Part shown: positions 9,512 through 20,783 of the stretch, piece by piece
Layout: each line of letters opens with the position of its first letter
How positions within the stretch are numbered: the first letter of the stretch is position 1
NCBI GenBank assembly: GCA_023362775.1
Contig: JALMGJ010000005.1
Span: forward strand, 37,877,463 to 37,941,462
Length of the DNA stretch: 64,000 nt
DNA from: Charina bottae
Lineage: Eukaryota > Chordata > Lepidosauria > Squamata > Charinaidae
Reading direction: 5' to 3'
Made by a program: the position numbers and the translations under genes
The notes under the pieces: generated by a model
Database searches by the model: none
Told to the model about the DNA's origin: nothing
Seen by the model: the letters and a program-made list of their open reading frames with translations, nothing else

Positions 9512-9959
9512 GATGATCTTTCCTACCTCACCTCACTCACCTAAAGAAACCTTTTCAATATGCTTTTCTGGACATTGCTAGAAGGGAGATTCTATTGACC
9601 TCCATACACAGAACAATTTTCCTTAAGTAGTACAGGGTCAATAGAATCAGTGGTCCATATGTTGCTACAAAGTTCTTAGTACTGATTTATTGATTGGTTA
9701 TGTGCCATCAGGTAGATGTCAACTTTCAGTAATCATTTATTGATTTGTTTGTTTGTCAAATTTATACGGCTTCCCATCTCACCCGAAGTGACTGATTTTA
9801 AATAATCAAGAATTGTTACTGGCAGTTTAAGAATGGCTACGGATGCTAAAGTAATATGTTGATTTTGCTGTTTTGAGATTTCAGTTTTTCTATCCACTTT
9901 CTTTGGGTTGCCTTTTACTAACCCACTAACTTCTATCTGTGCTAACTAAGTATTCAGGG
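9512..9959. other. No gene; short LINE 3' tail relic
   Basis: 9729-9800 (ATTTATTGATTTG...TTTATACGGCTTCCCATCTC) resembles an inverted L2/CR1-type LINE tail. The rest is unremarkable. Confidence 0.5.
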
Positions 9960-10780
9960 GGCGCCTTAATTTTCTGCCTGAAACATGGATGACCTTAAAG
10001 AAATACTCTCAGAGTTTTGCTCCGAGCTTAGTTGTGACTTTAAACAGCTTCTCCATGATACTTGCCAAACTATTATGCAAGATATTCGGTACAAAACATC
10101 AGTTTTAAAATGTGTCAACTGGTTGAGGATGCTTTGAAGGAAGAAGAAGAGAATCAAGAGCAGGATGCTTTTATTGACAACGAGATTAGAGGTTTCGAGG
10201 AAATGCCAGGAGACGGATATACTTTGGTGTGGAAGGAGTTAAGACAGTTTGACTTGCAAGATATTGTCGGTTTTGTCTTTCTGAAAGATTGTTTTGAGAA
10301 CGAAGCAGTCCCTTTTTGTTGGAGGTTTCCAGCTGAGGAATTTGACTTTGTAAGGAGGGCAGTTGGGCTGTTTGATTTCTATGTAAAAATTGCCTTATGT
10401 GTAATATGGAGACATGTAAATGTTCTGGTTTACTTTGAGGTGGGATAAGAAATGAAGAATATGTATGTGGATTGATATTAAGGCTTGTATGATTCTATTT
10501 TTCTTTAATGATTTGGATTAAGAAGTATTCTATTGTTTTTAAAGTTTGTTTGATCTTTTAAAATTTATAAGATACAATAATTAGAGTTTGGTTATAGGTT
10601 TAATAAGGTTAAGATTGTTATAGTATTATTAAGTATAAAAGTATTATTAAGTACAAAATTTAAATATAATTTGAGTTTTATTACAGTGGTTAGAAATATA
10701 TAGAATAGTGGTAGGAAGGAAATATTAAATAAATGGGTTCTTTTTCTGGGGGAAGTGGATTTAGAGTTTTATATATTTGT

Positions 10781-10834
<54 letters not shown>

Positions 10835-10840
<6 letters not shown>

Positions 10841-12390
10841 TCAAAAAAATAAAGGGAACACTGAAACAACACAATGTAAGTCCAACTCAATCACACTTCT
10901 GTGAAATCAAACTGTCCACTTAGGTAGCAACACTGATTGACAATCAATTTCACATGCTGTTGTGCACATGGAATAGACAACGGGCGGAAAGCATAGGCAG
11001 TTAGCAAGACATCCCCAATAAAGGAGTGGATCTGCAGGTGGTGACCACAGACCACTTCTCAGTTCCTATGCTTTCTGGCTGATGGTTTGGTCACTTTTGA
11101 ATGCTGGCGGTGCTTCCACTCTAGTGGTAGCATGAGACGGAGTCTACAACCCACACAAGTGGCTCAGGTAGTGCAGCTCATCCAGGATGGCACATCAATG
11201 CGAGCTGTGGCAAGAAGGTTTGCTGTGTCTGTCAGCGTAGTGTCCAGAGCATGGAGGCGCTACCAGGAGACAGGTCAGTACATCAAGAGATGAGGAGGAG
11301 GCCGTAGGAGGGCAACAACCCAGCAGCAGGACCGCTACCTCCGCCTTTGTGCAAGGAGGGACAGGAGGAGCACTGCCAGAGCCCTGCAAAATGACCTCCA
11401 GTGGGCCACAAATGTGCGTGTGGCTGCTCAAACGGTCAGAAACAGACTCCATGAGGGTGGTATGAGGGCCCGACGTCCACAGGTGGGGGTTGTGCTTACA
11501 GCCCAACACCGTGCAGGACGTTTGGCATTTGCCAGAGAACACCAAGATTGGCAACTTCGCCACTGGCGCCCTGTGCTCTTCACAGATGAAAGCAGGTTCA
11601 CACTGAGCACATGTGACAGACGTGACAGGGTCTGGAGACGCCGTGGAGAACGTTCTGCTGCCTGCAACATCCTCCAGCATGACCGGTTTGGCAGTGGGTC
11701 AGTAATGGTGTGGGGTGGCATTTCTTTAAGGGGCCGCACAGCCCTCCATGTGCTCGCCAGAGGTAGCCTGACTGCCATTAGGTACCGAGATGAGATCCTC
11801 AGACCCCTTGTGAGACCATATGCTGGTGCGGTTGGCCCTGGGTTCCTCCTAATGCAAGACAATGCTAGACCTCATGTGGCTGGAGTGTGCCAGCAGTTCC
11901 TGCAAGACGAAGGCATTGATGCTATGGACTGGCCCGCCAATTGAGCACATCTGGGACATCATGTCTCGCTCCATCCACCAATGCCACGTTGCACCACAGA
12001 CTGTCCAGGAGTTGGGGGATGCTTTAGTCCAGGTGTGGGAGGAGATCCCTCAGGAGACCATCCGCCACCTCATCAGGAGCATGCCCAGGCATTGTAGGGA
12101 GGTCATACAGGCACGTGGAGGCCACACACACTACTGAGCCTCATTTTGACTTGTTTTAAGGACATTACATCAACGTTGGATCAGCCTGTAGTGTTCTTTT
12201 CCACTTTAATTTTGAGTGTAACTCCACATCCAGACCTCCAGGGGTTGCTTACATTTGATTTCCATTGCTAATTTTTGTGTGATTTTGTTGTCAGCACATT
12301 CAACTATGTAATGAACGAAGTAATTAATACGAATATTTCATTCATTCAGATCTAGGATGTCTTATTTCAGTGTTCCCTTTATTTTTTTGA

Positions 12391-12396
<6 letters not shown>
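10835..12396 (+). mobile_element. Tc1/mariner transposon, nearly complete
   Basis: 1562 bp bounded by identical 28-bp terminal inverted repeats beginning CACTGCTCAAAAAAATAAAG. Outside each end lies a (CA)n/(TG)n run and then (TA)n, also in inverted arrangement. TA is the Tc1 target. The transposase frame is nearly whole but broken in two places (see the next entry). High integrity points to a recent arrival. Confidence 0.96.
11132..12137 (+). pseudogene. Tc1 transposase, disrupted
   Basis: The N-terminal helix-turn-helix region reads [20 protein letters not shown] and [17 protein letters not shown] nonsense codon (TGA at 11291-11293) follows. The same frame then continues through the first catalytic Asp ([10 protein letters not shown]) and second Asp ([10 protein letters not shown]) to DWPAN, where it ends. 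Reading resumes one frame over at IEHIWDIM, which holds the third catalytic residue (Glu), and runs to GGHTHY. The break at about 11935-11942 is a small deletion between the second Asp and the Glu of the DDE triad. The copy cannot make active transposase but could be mobilised in trans through its intact ends. Confidence 0.94.
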
Positions 12397-12471
<75 letters not shown>

Positions 12472-12711
12472 GGAAAGAGCAATTCTTTTTAGTTTTATAA
12501 TATGTTAATGGATTGACTTATAGAAATAATGTGATTTTGGTTAGATATAGAGTAAGGGATTAATTATGGAAACTGCTGTATATTCTTGTTGAAAGTCGGA
12601 AGTCATCTTGATATGTAATCTTTCAAAAAATATTTTCTTTTTTGTTTTCTCACTCTTTTTTTTCTTTTTCTTTTTGTAGTTTTTTCTGTTTTTTTGTAGT
12701 TTTTATCTTTG

Positions 12712-13047
12712 ATTAGGGGTGTGGTGGCTCAATGGGTAAGACGCCAGGCTTGTCAGTTGGAAGATCGTAAGTTCAGAGGTTTGAATCCCTAGCCCTGCGT
12801 GCAGAGTGAGCTCCCGCACTAGCTCCAGCTCTTGCCAACCTAGCAATCGAAAGCAAGCAAATGCAAGTAGATGAATAGGTACCACTTCGGTGGGTAGGTA
12901 ACAGTGTTCCACGCGCGTCATGGGGCCACATGACCATGGAAGCGTCTTCGGACAACGCTGGCTCTTCGACTAACAAACGGAGATGAGCACCGGCCCCTAG
13001 AGTCGGACATGACTGCACAACTGTGTAGGGGGAACCTTTACCTTTAC
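12712..13047 (+). repeat. tRNA-derived SINE with BovB-like 3' end, full length
   Basis: Head GTGGCTCAATGGGTAAGAC, B-box AGGTTTGAATCCC, tail AGTCGGACATGACTGC...CCTTTACCTTTAC. It inserted into the L1-derived copy A, with an 8-bp duplication TATCTTTG (12704-12711, 13048-13055). Confidence 0.88.
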
Positions 13048-13249
13048 TATCTTTGCTTAAACTCAATAAAATTCTTATTAATAAAAAAAAGGAATATTTT
13101 TGTAAAAACAGAGGATCCGCTTAAAAAGGGCTACCACATTTTGGCTGCAAAACTCCAGATCACCACTAGATGGCAGCAAATATATGCAGAAACCTCTCAT
13201 GCTTCTTCAAATAAATGTTTCTTTGATTTTGCAGTTCCAGACTGTAAAG

Positions 13250-13508
13250 CAGAGCTTTCCAAACTTCTAATGTTGGTGACACACTTTTTAGACATGCATC
13301 ATTTCGCAACACACTCTTATAGCAGGGCACAAGGCAGGCACTAGGACCTGCGCGGAATCACAGCAGCTTTGGAGGCAGCCAGGCACAAGGCAGGCACTAG
13401 GACCTGCGCGGAATCCTGGCAGGGCTCGCAGGCAGCAGCAGCCGCGACACACCCAGACACTGCAGCCAACACACTAACGTGTCCCGACACACAGTTTGGA
13501 AAGCTCTG
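13250..13508. mobile_element. hAT-type MITE, family CAGxGCTTTCCAAA, copy 2
   Basis: 259 bp, ends CAGAGCTTTCCAAA and TTTGGAAAGCTCTG (perfect 14-bp inverted repeat), exact 8-bp duplication CTGTAAAG (13242-13249, 13509-13516). Inside, a ~35-bp unit containing GGCACAAGGCAGGCACTAGG is tandemly duplicated. Confidence 0.95.
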
Positions 13509-13516
13509 CTGTAAAG

Positions 13517-14600
13517 AGTGTTCTTCTTCTTCCCAAAGAGGAATCTTATCTAGCAGGATCCAAGAGAATGCACTCAGATAATCAAATATGCCCCCAAACT
13601 GAGTGTCACAGAAAGAGTGAACATGTTTTGGGAAAAGAGTTATTACTTGTGGCTCTTGGTGTTTAAGGAGCTGAAGCCCAAGGAAATATGCATCTCTTCT
13701 TTTCACCAACTTGTCTTTCAGGTCTCTCAGTTTCATAATGTTGATCACACTTGTGTTCTGGTTTTCTTTAGCTTTTATTGTATTGTTGAACAGAAAAATC
13801 TGATTATGCAGAAACCAGAAACTTAACCCAAAGTGTCTCTTTGGTGAACTGTTGTTGGAACCAATTCATGTGAGGAGAAGAAAGATCTGAGAGCTGGAAA
13901 ACACTTCCCCACTCTGGGCACTAGAGGGATCAGAACCAGCGAGAAGCTGGTAATATTCCAAATCAACAAAACCACCAATTTATTTTGACTATGTTGTTCT
14001 GATGTATAAAGATGGGGAGACTTGTAAACCTTGATAGCAAACAACTCCATCTCAAGAAGTAATGAAGTTACAGTAGTATATTATTATTATTATCTAACAT
14101 ACAAATTATTTTTTGCTTTTATTATTAAATACTGTAAATAAATATTAAATATCTCTAAATTCATTATATTTCTCCATTGTTTCCTTTGGTCCAAATGTAA
14201 TAATGATCAAAAGAGACTACCAAGAAAATCTTCTCTGCAAAGCCTACTGAAAGGAATCTGACACACATATACCCACTCCCCCATCAAACTGCAAGGGTTT
14301 CACCACTGCACTCTTATTAGAAGGACTAAAAGTTAATATTAGGAAGAGCTTCTCTGCAATGAAGCAGCTTTCAGTCATTCCAAACATTTCTTCTACTATA
14401 TTTGTTTGCAAAATGATAACCAGGTCAAGCCAAGCTAATAAAGATTAACAAGGAAGAGAACCCTCTATCTATCATTTAGGAAACAGGAATGGAGTTGATC
14501 TTCTCTTCCCTTCCCATCTGCCATCACCATCAGGGGGCCTTTCCAAGGAGAATGAAAGAAAGCCCAGGCACTAACAGGAGGCTGATTATCTGATGCAATG
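13517..14600. other. No recognisable gene
   Basis: About 1.1 kb of AT-rich sequence with a short (TTA)n at 14080-14091. No exon or complete repeat recognised. Confidence 0.5.
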
Positions 14601-14613
14601 TCCATGTCTATTG

Positions 14614-15259
14614 GTTGTTGTGGGTTTTCCGGGCTGTGTGGCCGTGTTCTGGCAGTTTTTGTTCCTAACGTTTTGCCAGTAGCTGTGGCTGGCATCTTCA
14701 GAGGACAGGAGCACAGCTAGAAGATTCTCTCTGTGCCCAAGTTAACAGCTCTTAACAGCCACTATGTTAACAGCTGTTAACAGCCACTATGTTAGACTAT
14801 ACAGGGAAGCCATTGAAATACACCAACACAGTTTCAATAAAAAAGAAGAAAGCCTAAAGATCAGCAAAACCTGGCTGCCAGTCCTGAAAAACACAGCTTG
14901 CAAAAGGTCAACGAACTCTACTCAACCACAGAAATATACAAACAACTCACACAATAGATGTGCTAATCCCACATATGACAGCACCACACCCCCTAATCAC
15001 CACAAAGAACCCTCTCCTAATCTCTTGTAAATGACCCACAGAAGACACACACCCTCTCAGCAGCTATAAACACCAGCAGGAACACACACCCTCTGCTTGG
15101 GCACAGAGAGAATCTTCTAGCTGTGCTCCTGTCCTCTGAAGATGCCCGCCACAGCTACTGGCAAAACGTTAGGAACCAAAACTGCCAGAACACGGCCACA
15201 CAGCGCGGAAAACCCACAACAACCATCGGATTCCGGCCGTGAAAGCCTTTGACTATACA
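14614..15259 (+). mobile_element. Penelope-like element with inverted ends (family 2)
   Basis: A 646-bp insertion flanked by an exact 13-bp duplication TCCATGTCTATTG (14601-14613, 15260-15272). The first ~118 bp is an inverted copy of the region at about 15100-15220 (for example GCACAGCTAGAAGATTCTCT against AGAGAATCTTCTAGCTGTGC). In between, YREAIEIHQHSFNKKEESLK and WLPVLKNT are the C-terminal tail that follows GIY-YIG in Penelope-like proteins. Such partly inverted copies are characteristic of Penelope-like insertions. Confidence 0.85.
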
Positions 15260-15332
15260 TCCATGTCTATTGCTTCTCCCACTGCCGCTGCCTACGCTGC
15301 CTCGAGTCCTCATGAAAATGCAATGGACAGGA

Positions 15333-15541
15333 TGTTGTTGTTCAGTCGTTTAGTCATGTCTGACTCTTCGTGACCTCATGGACCATAGCACGCCAGGCCT
15401 TCCTGTCCTCCACCGTCTCCTGGAGTTTACTCAAATTCATGTTCATTACATTGGTGATGCTATGTAACCATCTCATCCTCTGCCGTCCCCTTCCCCTTTT
15501 GCCTTCAGTCTTTCCCAGCATCAGAGTCTTTTCCAGTGAAG
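15333..15541 (-). mobile_element. BovB LINE, short 3'-terminal fragment
   Basis: Minus-strand 3' end of BovB, about 210 bp. It matches 19784-19996 almost base for base and ends abruptly at a 5' truncation near 15541. Confidence 0.92.
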
Positions 15542-16900
15542 GTGGAAGTTATTTCCTGCTCTGCTGCTGTTTGTGTTGCTGCTGCCTAGCTGAGATGAGT
15601 TCCTGAAAACTGGGATATTTTCCTGGTTTAGGGGGGATATGTCTGGAATCCAGGAAGCTTCCTCTAAAATTAGGGCAGTCCTGGTAAAAGTGGGGTGTGA
15701 CATCATTTTACTCATTGGTCCAGTTCCCACATCCTTCTTAACTGATGGAAGAAGTGGTCAAAAACAGGACAATTGACCCCATCAACCAGATTGCCAGATT
15801 TAACCCTATGCAGACCCAATCAATGAAGTAACTTACTCCACAACTTCATCATGCAAATGACACAAATTATGCAATTTGTCAGTCATGATGCAAATGATTT
15901 CCAACACATCTTTATGCTATTTGCGCAATGATAACATGATGCATGTAAGGTCACTTGCCCACCCTTTGTATCTTCATGTCTGCATAGTATGTTTGGGAAC
16001 TGCAAACCAAGGGATTATGTTTCCAGAGATCAAGATAAGTCCTAGAGAGGTCCTGAAGAAATGAGAGCTTTCAAGGTACTGCTGTTGTTTTAGTTCTCAT
16101 CCTAGTGTTGGAAAAAGTACATGTTTGTGGTGTCTGAATATGTGAAAGTTTCTGAGTGTGGAAATCTAGTCAGCAACAATTAGTGAAGCAGGTTTATGAC
16201 TTTAACAGAAAGGTTTATTTAAGGAAATGCATTAGAGGGGAGGGAAACAGGAGAGTCAGCAAGCCTGCATGTGCGCGCAAGCACACACACACACACACTC
16301 ACTCACTCTCTCTCTCTCACACACAAAAGCTCCTCTGTGCATTCAAGCCTTGGAAACAAAGGCAGAAAGAAAACCCTGAGATTAGCAATCTCATAGACAA
16401 AGACGGACAGAGTGAGAGACAAAGAAGGAACACAGAGTAAACCCCTAACTCTCTATCTATATGGACCCCTTGTGGTCAGTAGGAGCTGAGGTGCTGAAAA
16501 GTCAGTGCCACTGAAGTCACATTTTTATTATCTGTCTTTCCTCCCCTCCCCCCAACAACCACACAAAGGTGAATAATGAGCAGAATTGGGTGGCAAGTGA
16601 GCCCACTCCCAAACCTGTTTGCAGTGTTGCTGACCCCAAGCACACCCCTGCAGATTTTTTTCCTGCACTGGATTGTATAAAAAAGGAAAAGAAAATGAGA
16701 CATGGTGGACGAGTATTGTGGCTGTTGCAGACAGCACAAATCCAGCCTAGCTTCATTGCCTGATGCTGGCACACAGTGGTGAGATCACTGGCCAAGAAAG
16801 GAAATGACCACTTTATTCATCTCATTCTGAATCTTTAAATGATGCAAGAAAAGGAATGGGGCTTAGCAGAGCTAATACTTAGAAGAAAAGAGGAAGTAAA
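15542..16900. other. No gene; (CA)n/(CT)n microsatellite
   Basis: Mostly unique sequence. 16282-16325 is a compound CA, ACTC and CT simple repeat. The overlapping minus-strand frames at 16476-16795 have no coding features. Confidence 0.5.
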
Positions 16901-16916
16901 AAGTGAATGTGACCTG

Positions 16917-19125
16917 ACACTTTCGCTTCCGGGTGCTGGACTGAGTGGAGCGAAGAGCTGATAGCTCCGCGGTTTTCTGTCTGCGGCGAGAAAATCGCTG
17001 AAAAACCACCCTCGAAGAGAGGGTGGGCAGAAGATTTATCACAAGGGTCATCGAACCTGCTGCTCTATCCTGACCCCTGTATACCCACTACAGGGGAAGA
17101 GAGATTTGAGTGGTAACAGACGACTGGAACTAACATGAAAGCTCTGCAGAAACCGTGAAACTAAATAAGTTAAGTAGCTCCTCATCCAGCCTTTTAGTTG
17201 CACTTTTTTTTTTTAATATTACTGGATTTATTAAGCACTAGGATTGATTTCTGGACTGTGATTTATAGATGCTGGTGTTTTATTTTTCTTTCTTGTCAGA
17301 GGAGTGTTTGAACGGTGGGTTTGGAAAGATAATTGACTCTGCCTGGAGTGGGCTGAGTGACTTTCTCTTTTGATTCTAAATATTTCTACTCTTGTTTTGC
17401 TTTCATCCTTATTGCAATTATAAGTATTTTTTTTTCCTTTGGGGACTAATTTGTCTGGATTTAAAGTTTTTATGGATAAATGAATTACTGATTTGATATT
17501 CTTTCTTCTACCTGTTTGGGATTTTTATTATGAAAGAACTCTTTTTGCTTTTCTCCATAAGTGTTTGAATATTTTTTGAATTATATAAGTCACTTTATAG
17601 AATTTTTATGAATGCCTTGGACTCCTTCTGTATATAAATTAGACGACTTATTCATGGTTGGACTGTGTGGATAAAAGCTGCCATGAGAAACCTTGGGATT
17701 GTTTATCTTTTTTGTTATTATTTTGACTACAATAAAACCTCTCTGTTCTTTTTTTATCTTTTATTTACTTGCTCTTACGCTTGGACATACAATTTTAATG
17801 GACTAGATTTTTTGCTATTCTGATAATTACATTTAAAGGACTATTTTTATTTTTAAAAGTTTTTTTATTCTCCTATTATTAAAGGGGGAGAAGAAGAGAG
17901 GTTCTTTGTCTTTGTCTTCCCCCTCTCCTCTCCTTTTTTTTTTTTTTCCTTTTTTTCCTTCTTGCCTTTTCTCTTTTACAGGGAAACTATCTACATTATG
18001 ACAATCATGGCATTAACACCTGGAGCGTCGGTGGAGCCTCTTCAGTCAGAGATGAGAAAACTTCTGGAAGTGATGACATCATTTAATAAAGAAATGAGAG
18101 AGAAGGAGTGCATTTTGAGACGGAGACAAGTTCCAGAACAGTTGAATGAAGATGTAGGAGAAAGGACTGTTTCTATATTAGATAAACCCTTGGAGATAAA
18201 AGAACAAGACCTAGATTTGGAAATAGATAAAATTTTTAGAGAACAGAAAGTGTTTAAAGAACAAAAGTTAAGGATAATTTTTACTTTAAAAGTTAAAACA
18301 TTTTTAGAGAAATATAAGACAGACATGAGGGAGGCACCAGGAGAACGTAAGAAGCATTTCATAGAATAGAATAGAATAGAAGTAAAGGATAGAGATAAAT
18401 GGCTGACCTATAAGGACTTTTTATTGTTAAAATTGATGGATTGGCAGAAAAGGATAAATTGACACGTTTATTAAAAGAAAATTCAATTATTACTCTTTTA
18501 AAGATTAGAAATTATTAATGGACTATTTGGAAAATGTTGGAGGGGCAGAGCTTATAAGAGGATTTGAAGATTAAATTATATATAAATTGATATATTAGAT
18601 AAGAAATGTTTTTTAATGTGATTTACAGATTTAGTATGTAAGATGCATTTTATAGAATAGAATAGAAGTAAGGAATAGAGATAAATGGTTGATTTATAAG
18701 GACTTTTTATTATTAGAATTGATGGATTGACAGAAAATGAGAGATTGATATGTTTATTAAAAGAAAATTTAAACTATTATTTTTTTAAGAGTAGAAACTA
18801 ATAATGGACTATTTGGAAAATACTGGAGGGGCAAAGTCTATATGAGGATTTGAAGATTAAATCATATATAAACTGATATATTAGACAAGAAATGTTTTTT
18901 TAATGTCATGTATAGACCTAGCATGTATGACAAATTTTGTAAAGTATTGTGACCAGAGATTAATCGGAAGCTGACTACTTTCTATGTTTCATTTTTTTTC
19001 TTTTTTTTCTTTGCTTTACTACACCTTTTTTTCTTCTTTCTTTGATTTGTATTTCTGTTTCTCTTTCCGTTTCCAACTTTTAACTATGTATATTCAAAAC
19101 CCAATAAAATATTTAAAAAAAAAAA
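16917..19125 (+). mobile_element. L1-derived non-autonomous element (copy B), complete insertion
   Basis: A whole insertion: exact 16-bp duplication AAGTGAATGTGACCTG at 16901-16916 and 19126-19141, GC-rich 5' leader (GCTTCCGGGTGCTGG...), one short ORF1-like frame, AT-rich 3' part, AATAAAATATTT and poly-A. No endonuclease or reverse transcriptase is present. Near 18520-18573 the frame MDYLENVGGAELIRGFED ends in a stop and looks like an ORF2 C-terminus, so the body of ORF2 is deleted. A ~290-bp segment (18354-18643) is repeated in tandem at 18644-18935. Confidence 0.85.
17998..18369 (+). CDS. ORF1-like protein of the L1-derived element
   Basis: About 120 codons of charged, helix-forming sequence (segments MRKLLEVMTSFNKEMREKE and DLDLEIDKIFREQKVFKEQ), resembling the coiled-coil N-terminal half of L1 ORF1 RNA-binding proteins. 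The RNA-recognition and C-terminal domains are absent: the frame stops in an AGAATAGAAT simple repeat just before sequence related to the end of ORF2. Open start to stop, but no evidence of function. Confidence 0.45.
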   Translation: MTIMALTPGASVEPLQSEMRKLLEVMTSFNKEMREKECILRRRQVPEQLNEDVGERTVSILDKPLEIKEQDLDLEIDKIFREQKVFKEQKLRIIFTLKVKTFLEKYKTDMREAPGERKKHFIE

Positions 19126-19293
19126 AAGTGAATGTGACCTGCACCTATGTTCTCTCTTACTGGCTGGATGAAACATCATACTAAGACTTGTCTGGTTTAA
19201 CCAAGGTTTCTTGAATAATTCAAAGGATACTAAACCATAAACCAAAAATGTGTATGATTTTCACTTTCATTTTTATAGACTCTGAAGGGGCAT

Positions 19294-19548
19294 ATTGAGA
19301 GCCAGTTTGGTCTAGTGGTTAAGGCAATGGGCTAGAAGCCAGGAGACTGAGAGTTCTAGTCCCGCCTTAGGCAAGAAAGCCAGCTGGGCGACCTTGGGCC
19401 AGTCACTCTCTCTCAGCCCAACCCACCTCACAGGGTTGTTGTTGTAGGGAAAATAGGAGGAGGAAGGAGTATTAGGTATGTTCGCCGCCTTGAGTTATTT
19501 ATAAAAAAAATAAATAAAGGCAGGATAGAAAATATAAACAAACAAATA
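19294..19548 (+). repeat. Sauria SINE
   Basis: GAGAGCCAGTTTGGTCTAGTGG head (A-box), B-box AGTTCTAGTCCCG, then GCGACCTTGGGCCAGTCACT, CACAGGGTTGTTGTTG, GCCGCCTTGAGTTATTTATA and an A-rich ATAAATAAA tail. This is the recognised architecture of the squamate Sauria SINE. Confidence 0.92.
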
Positions 19549-19783
19549 AATAAATATTCAGAAACATGTTGACATCACTGGTAGGAAGCAGGATTTTTAT
19601 ATTTTTCAGATTTAGAGAGGGGTGAAATACAAAATAGGTGCCTTGGACTTCATTGAAGCTTTTGCTACTGAATTCTAGCATCATGACCTGGGTTTGATCT
19701 AGGATGGAGACACGAAAGTGGAGCTGTGAGGCCACTCCTGCCATAAACCATGATTTATAAACTACAGTGGCTCAGTATAATCT

Positions 19784-20783
19784 TGTTGTTGTTGTTCTTC
19801 AGTCGTTTAGTCATTTCCGACTCTTCGTGACCTCATGGACCATAGCACGCCAGGCCTTCCTGTACTCCACTGTCTCCCGGAGTTTACTCAAATTCATGTT
19901 CATTACATCGGTGATGCTATCTAACCATCTCATCCTCTGCCATCCCCTTCTCCTTTTGCCTTCAGTCTTTCCCAGCATCAGGGTCTTTTCCAGTGAGTCC
20001 TCTCTTCGCATTAGGTGGCCAAAGTATTTGAGCTTCAGCTTCAGTATCTGTCCTTCCAGTGAGCAGTCAGGGTTGATTTCCTTTAGGATTGACTGGTTTG
20101 ACCTCCTTGCAGTCCAAGGGACTCTTAAGAGTCTTCTCCAGCACCACAGTTCGAAAGCATCAACTCTTCGGCGCTCAGCCTTCCTTATGGTCCAACTCTC
20201 ACAGCCATACATTACTACTGGAAAAACCATAGCTTTAACTATATGGACCTTTGTCGGCAAGGTGATGTCTCTGCTTTTTAATATGCTGTCTAGGTTTGCC
20301 ATAGCTTTCCTCCCAAGGAGCAAGCGTCTTTTAATTTCATGGCTGCAGTCACCGTCTGCGGTGATCTTGGAGCCCAAGAAAATAAAATCTGTCACTGCTT
20401 CCATTTCTTCCCCTTCTATTTGCCAGGAGTGATGGGACCAGATGCCATGATCTGGGTTTTTTTAATGTTGAGTTTCAAGCCAGCTTTTGCACTCTCCTCT
20501 TTCACCCTCATCAAGAGGCTCTTTAGTTCCTCTTCACTTTCTGCCATTAGGGTGGTATCGTCTGCATATCTGAGGTTGTTGATATTTCTCCGGGCAATCT
20601 TAACTCCGGCTTGTGATTCATCCAGCCCGGCATTTCTCATGATGTACTCTTCATATACGTTAAATAAGCACGGTGATAATATACAGCCTTGTCGTACTCC
20701 TTTCCCAATTTTGAACCAGTCGGTTGTTCCATGTCCGGTTCTAACTGTTGCTTCTTGACCTGCAAACAGGTTTCTCAGGAGAC
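19784..20783 (-). mobile_element. BovB LINE (RTE clade), 1-kb 3' copy
   Basis: The minus strand encodes the reverse-transcriptase palm through the C-terminus. NNLRYADDTTLMA (catalytic YADD) lies near 20560 in one frame. FLGSKITADGDCSHEIKRRL, MYGCESWTIRKAERRRVDAF and KYFGHLMRREDSLEKTL follow in another. It ends at the BovB 3' terminus near 19784 and is 5'-truncated near 20783. A frame change near 20405 separates the two parts. This copy is close in sequence to ruminant BovB, the classic example of horizontal LINE transfer involving squamates. Confidence 0.96.

Larger units (their letters stand above)
9960..13090 (+). mobile_element. L1-derived non-autonomous element (copy A), interrupted twice
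   Basis: An ATG at 9986 begins an L1-ORF1-like N-terminus (MDDLKEILSEF...). A shifted frame continues with an acidic segment to about 10448, then AT-rich 3' sequence. The 3' region (12475-12711 and 13048-13090) has GAAAGTCGGAAGTCAT, T-rich stretches and AATAAAATTCTTATT plus poly-A, like the 3' ends of copies B (16917-19125) and C (44014-45571). No reverse transcriptase is present. It is interrupted by the Tc1 transposon (10835-12396) and a SINE (12712-13047). The 5' boundary is approximate. Confidence 0.6.

Noticed and set aside
9108..9544. Several overlapping 77-125-codon frames on both strands
   Set aside because: They arise from GC-rich MITE sequence with few stop codons, not from coding constraint.
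10062..10448. 128-codon plus-strand frame as a host gene
   Set aside because: It lies inside an L1-derived element, lacks splice context, and continues from an upstream ATG in another frame.
11195..11862. Minus-strand frames of 161 and 144 codons
   Set aside because: Antisense shadows of the Tc1 transposase.
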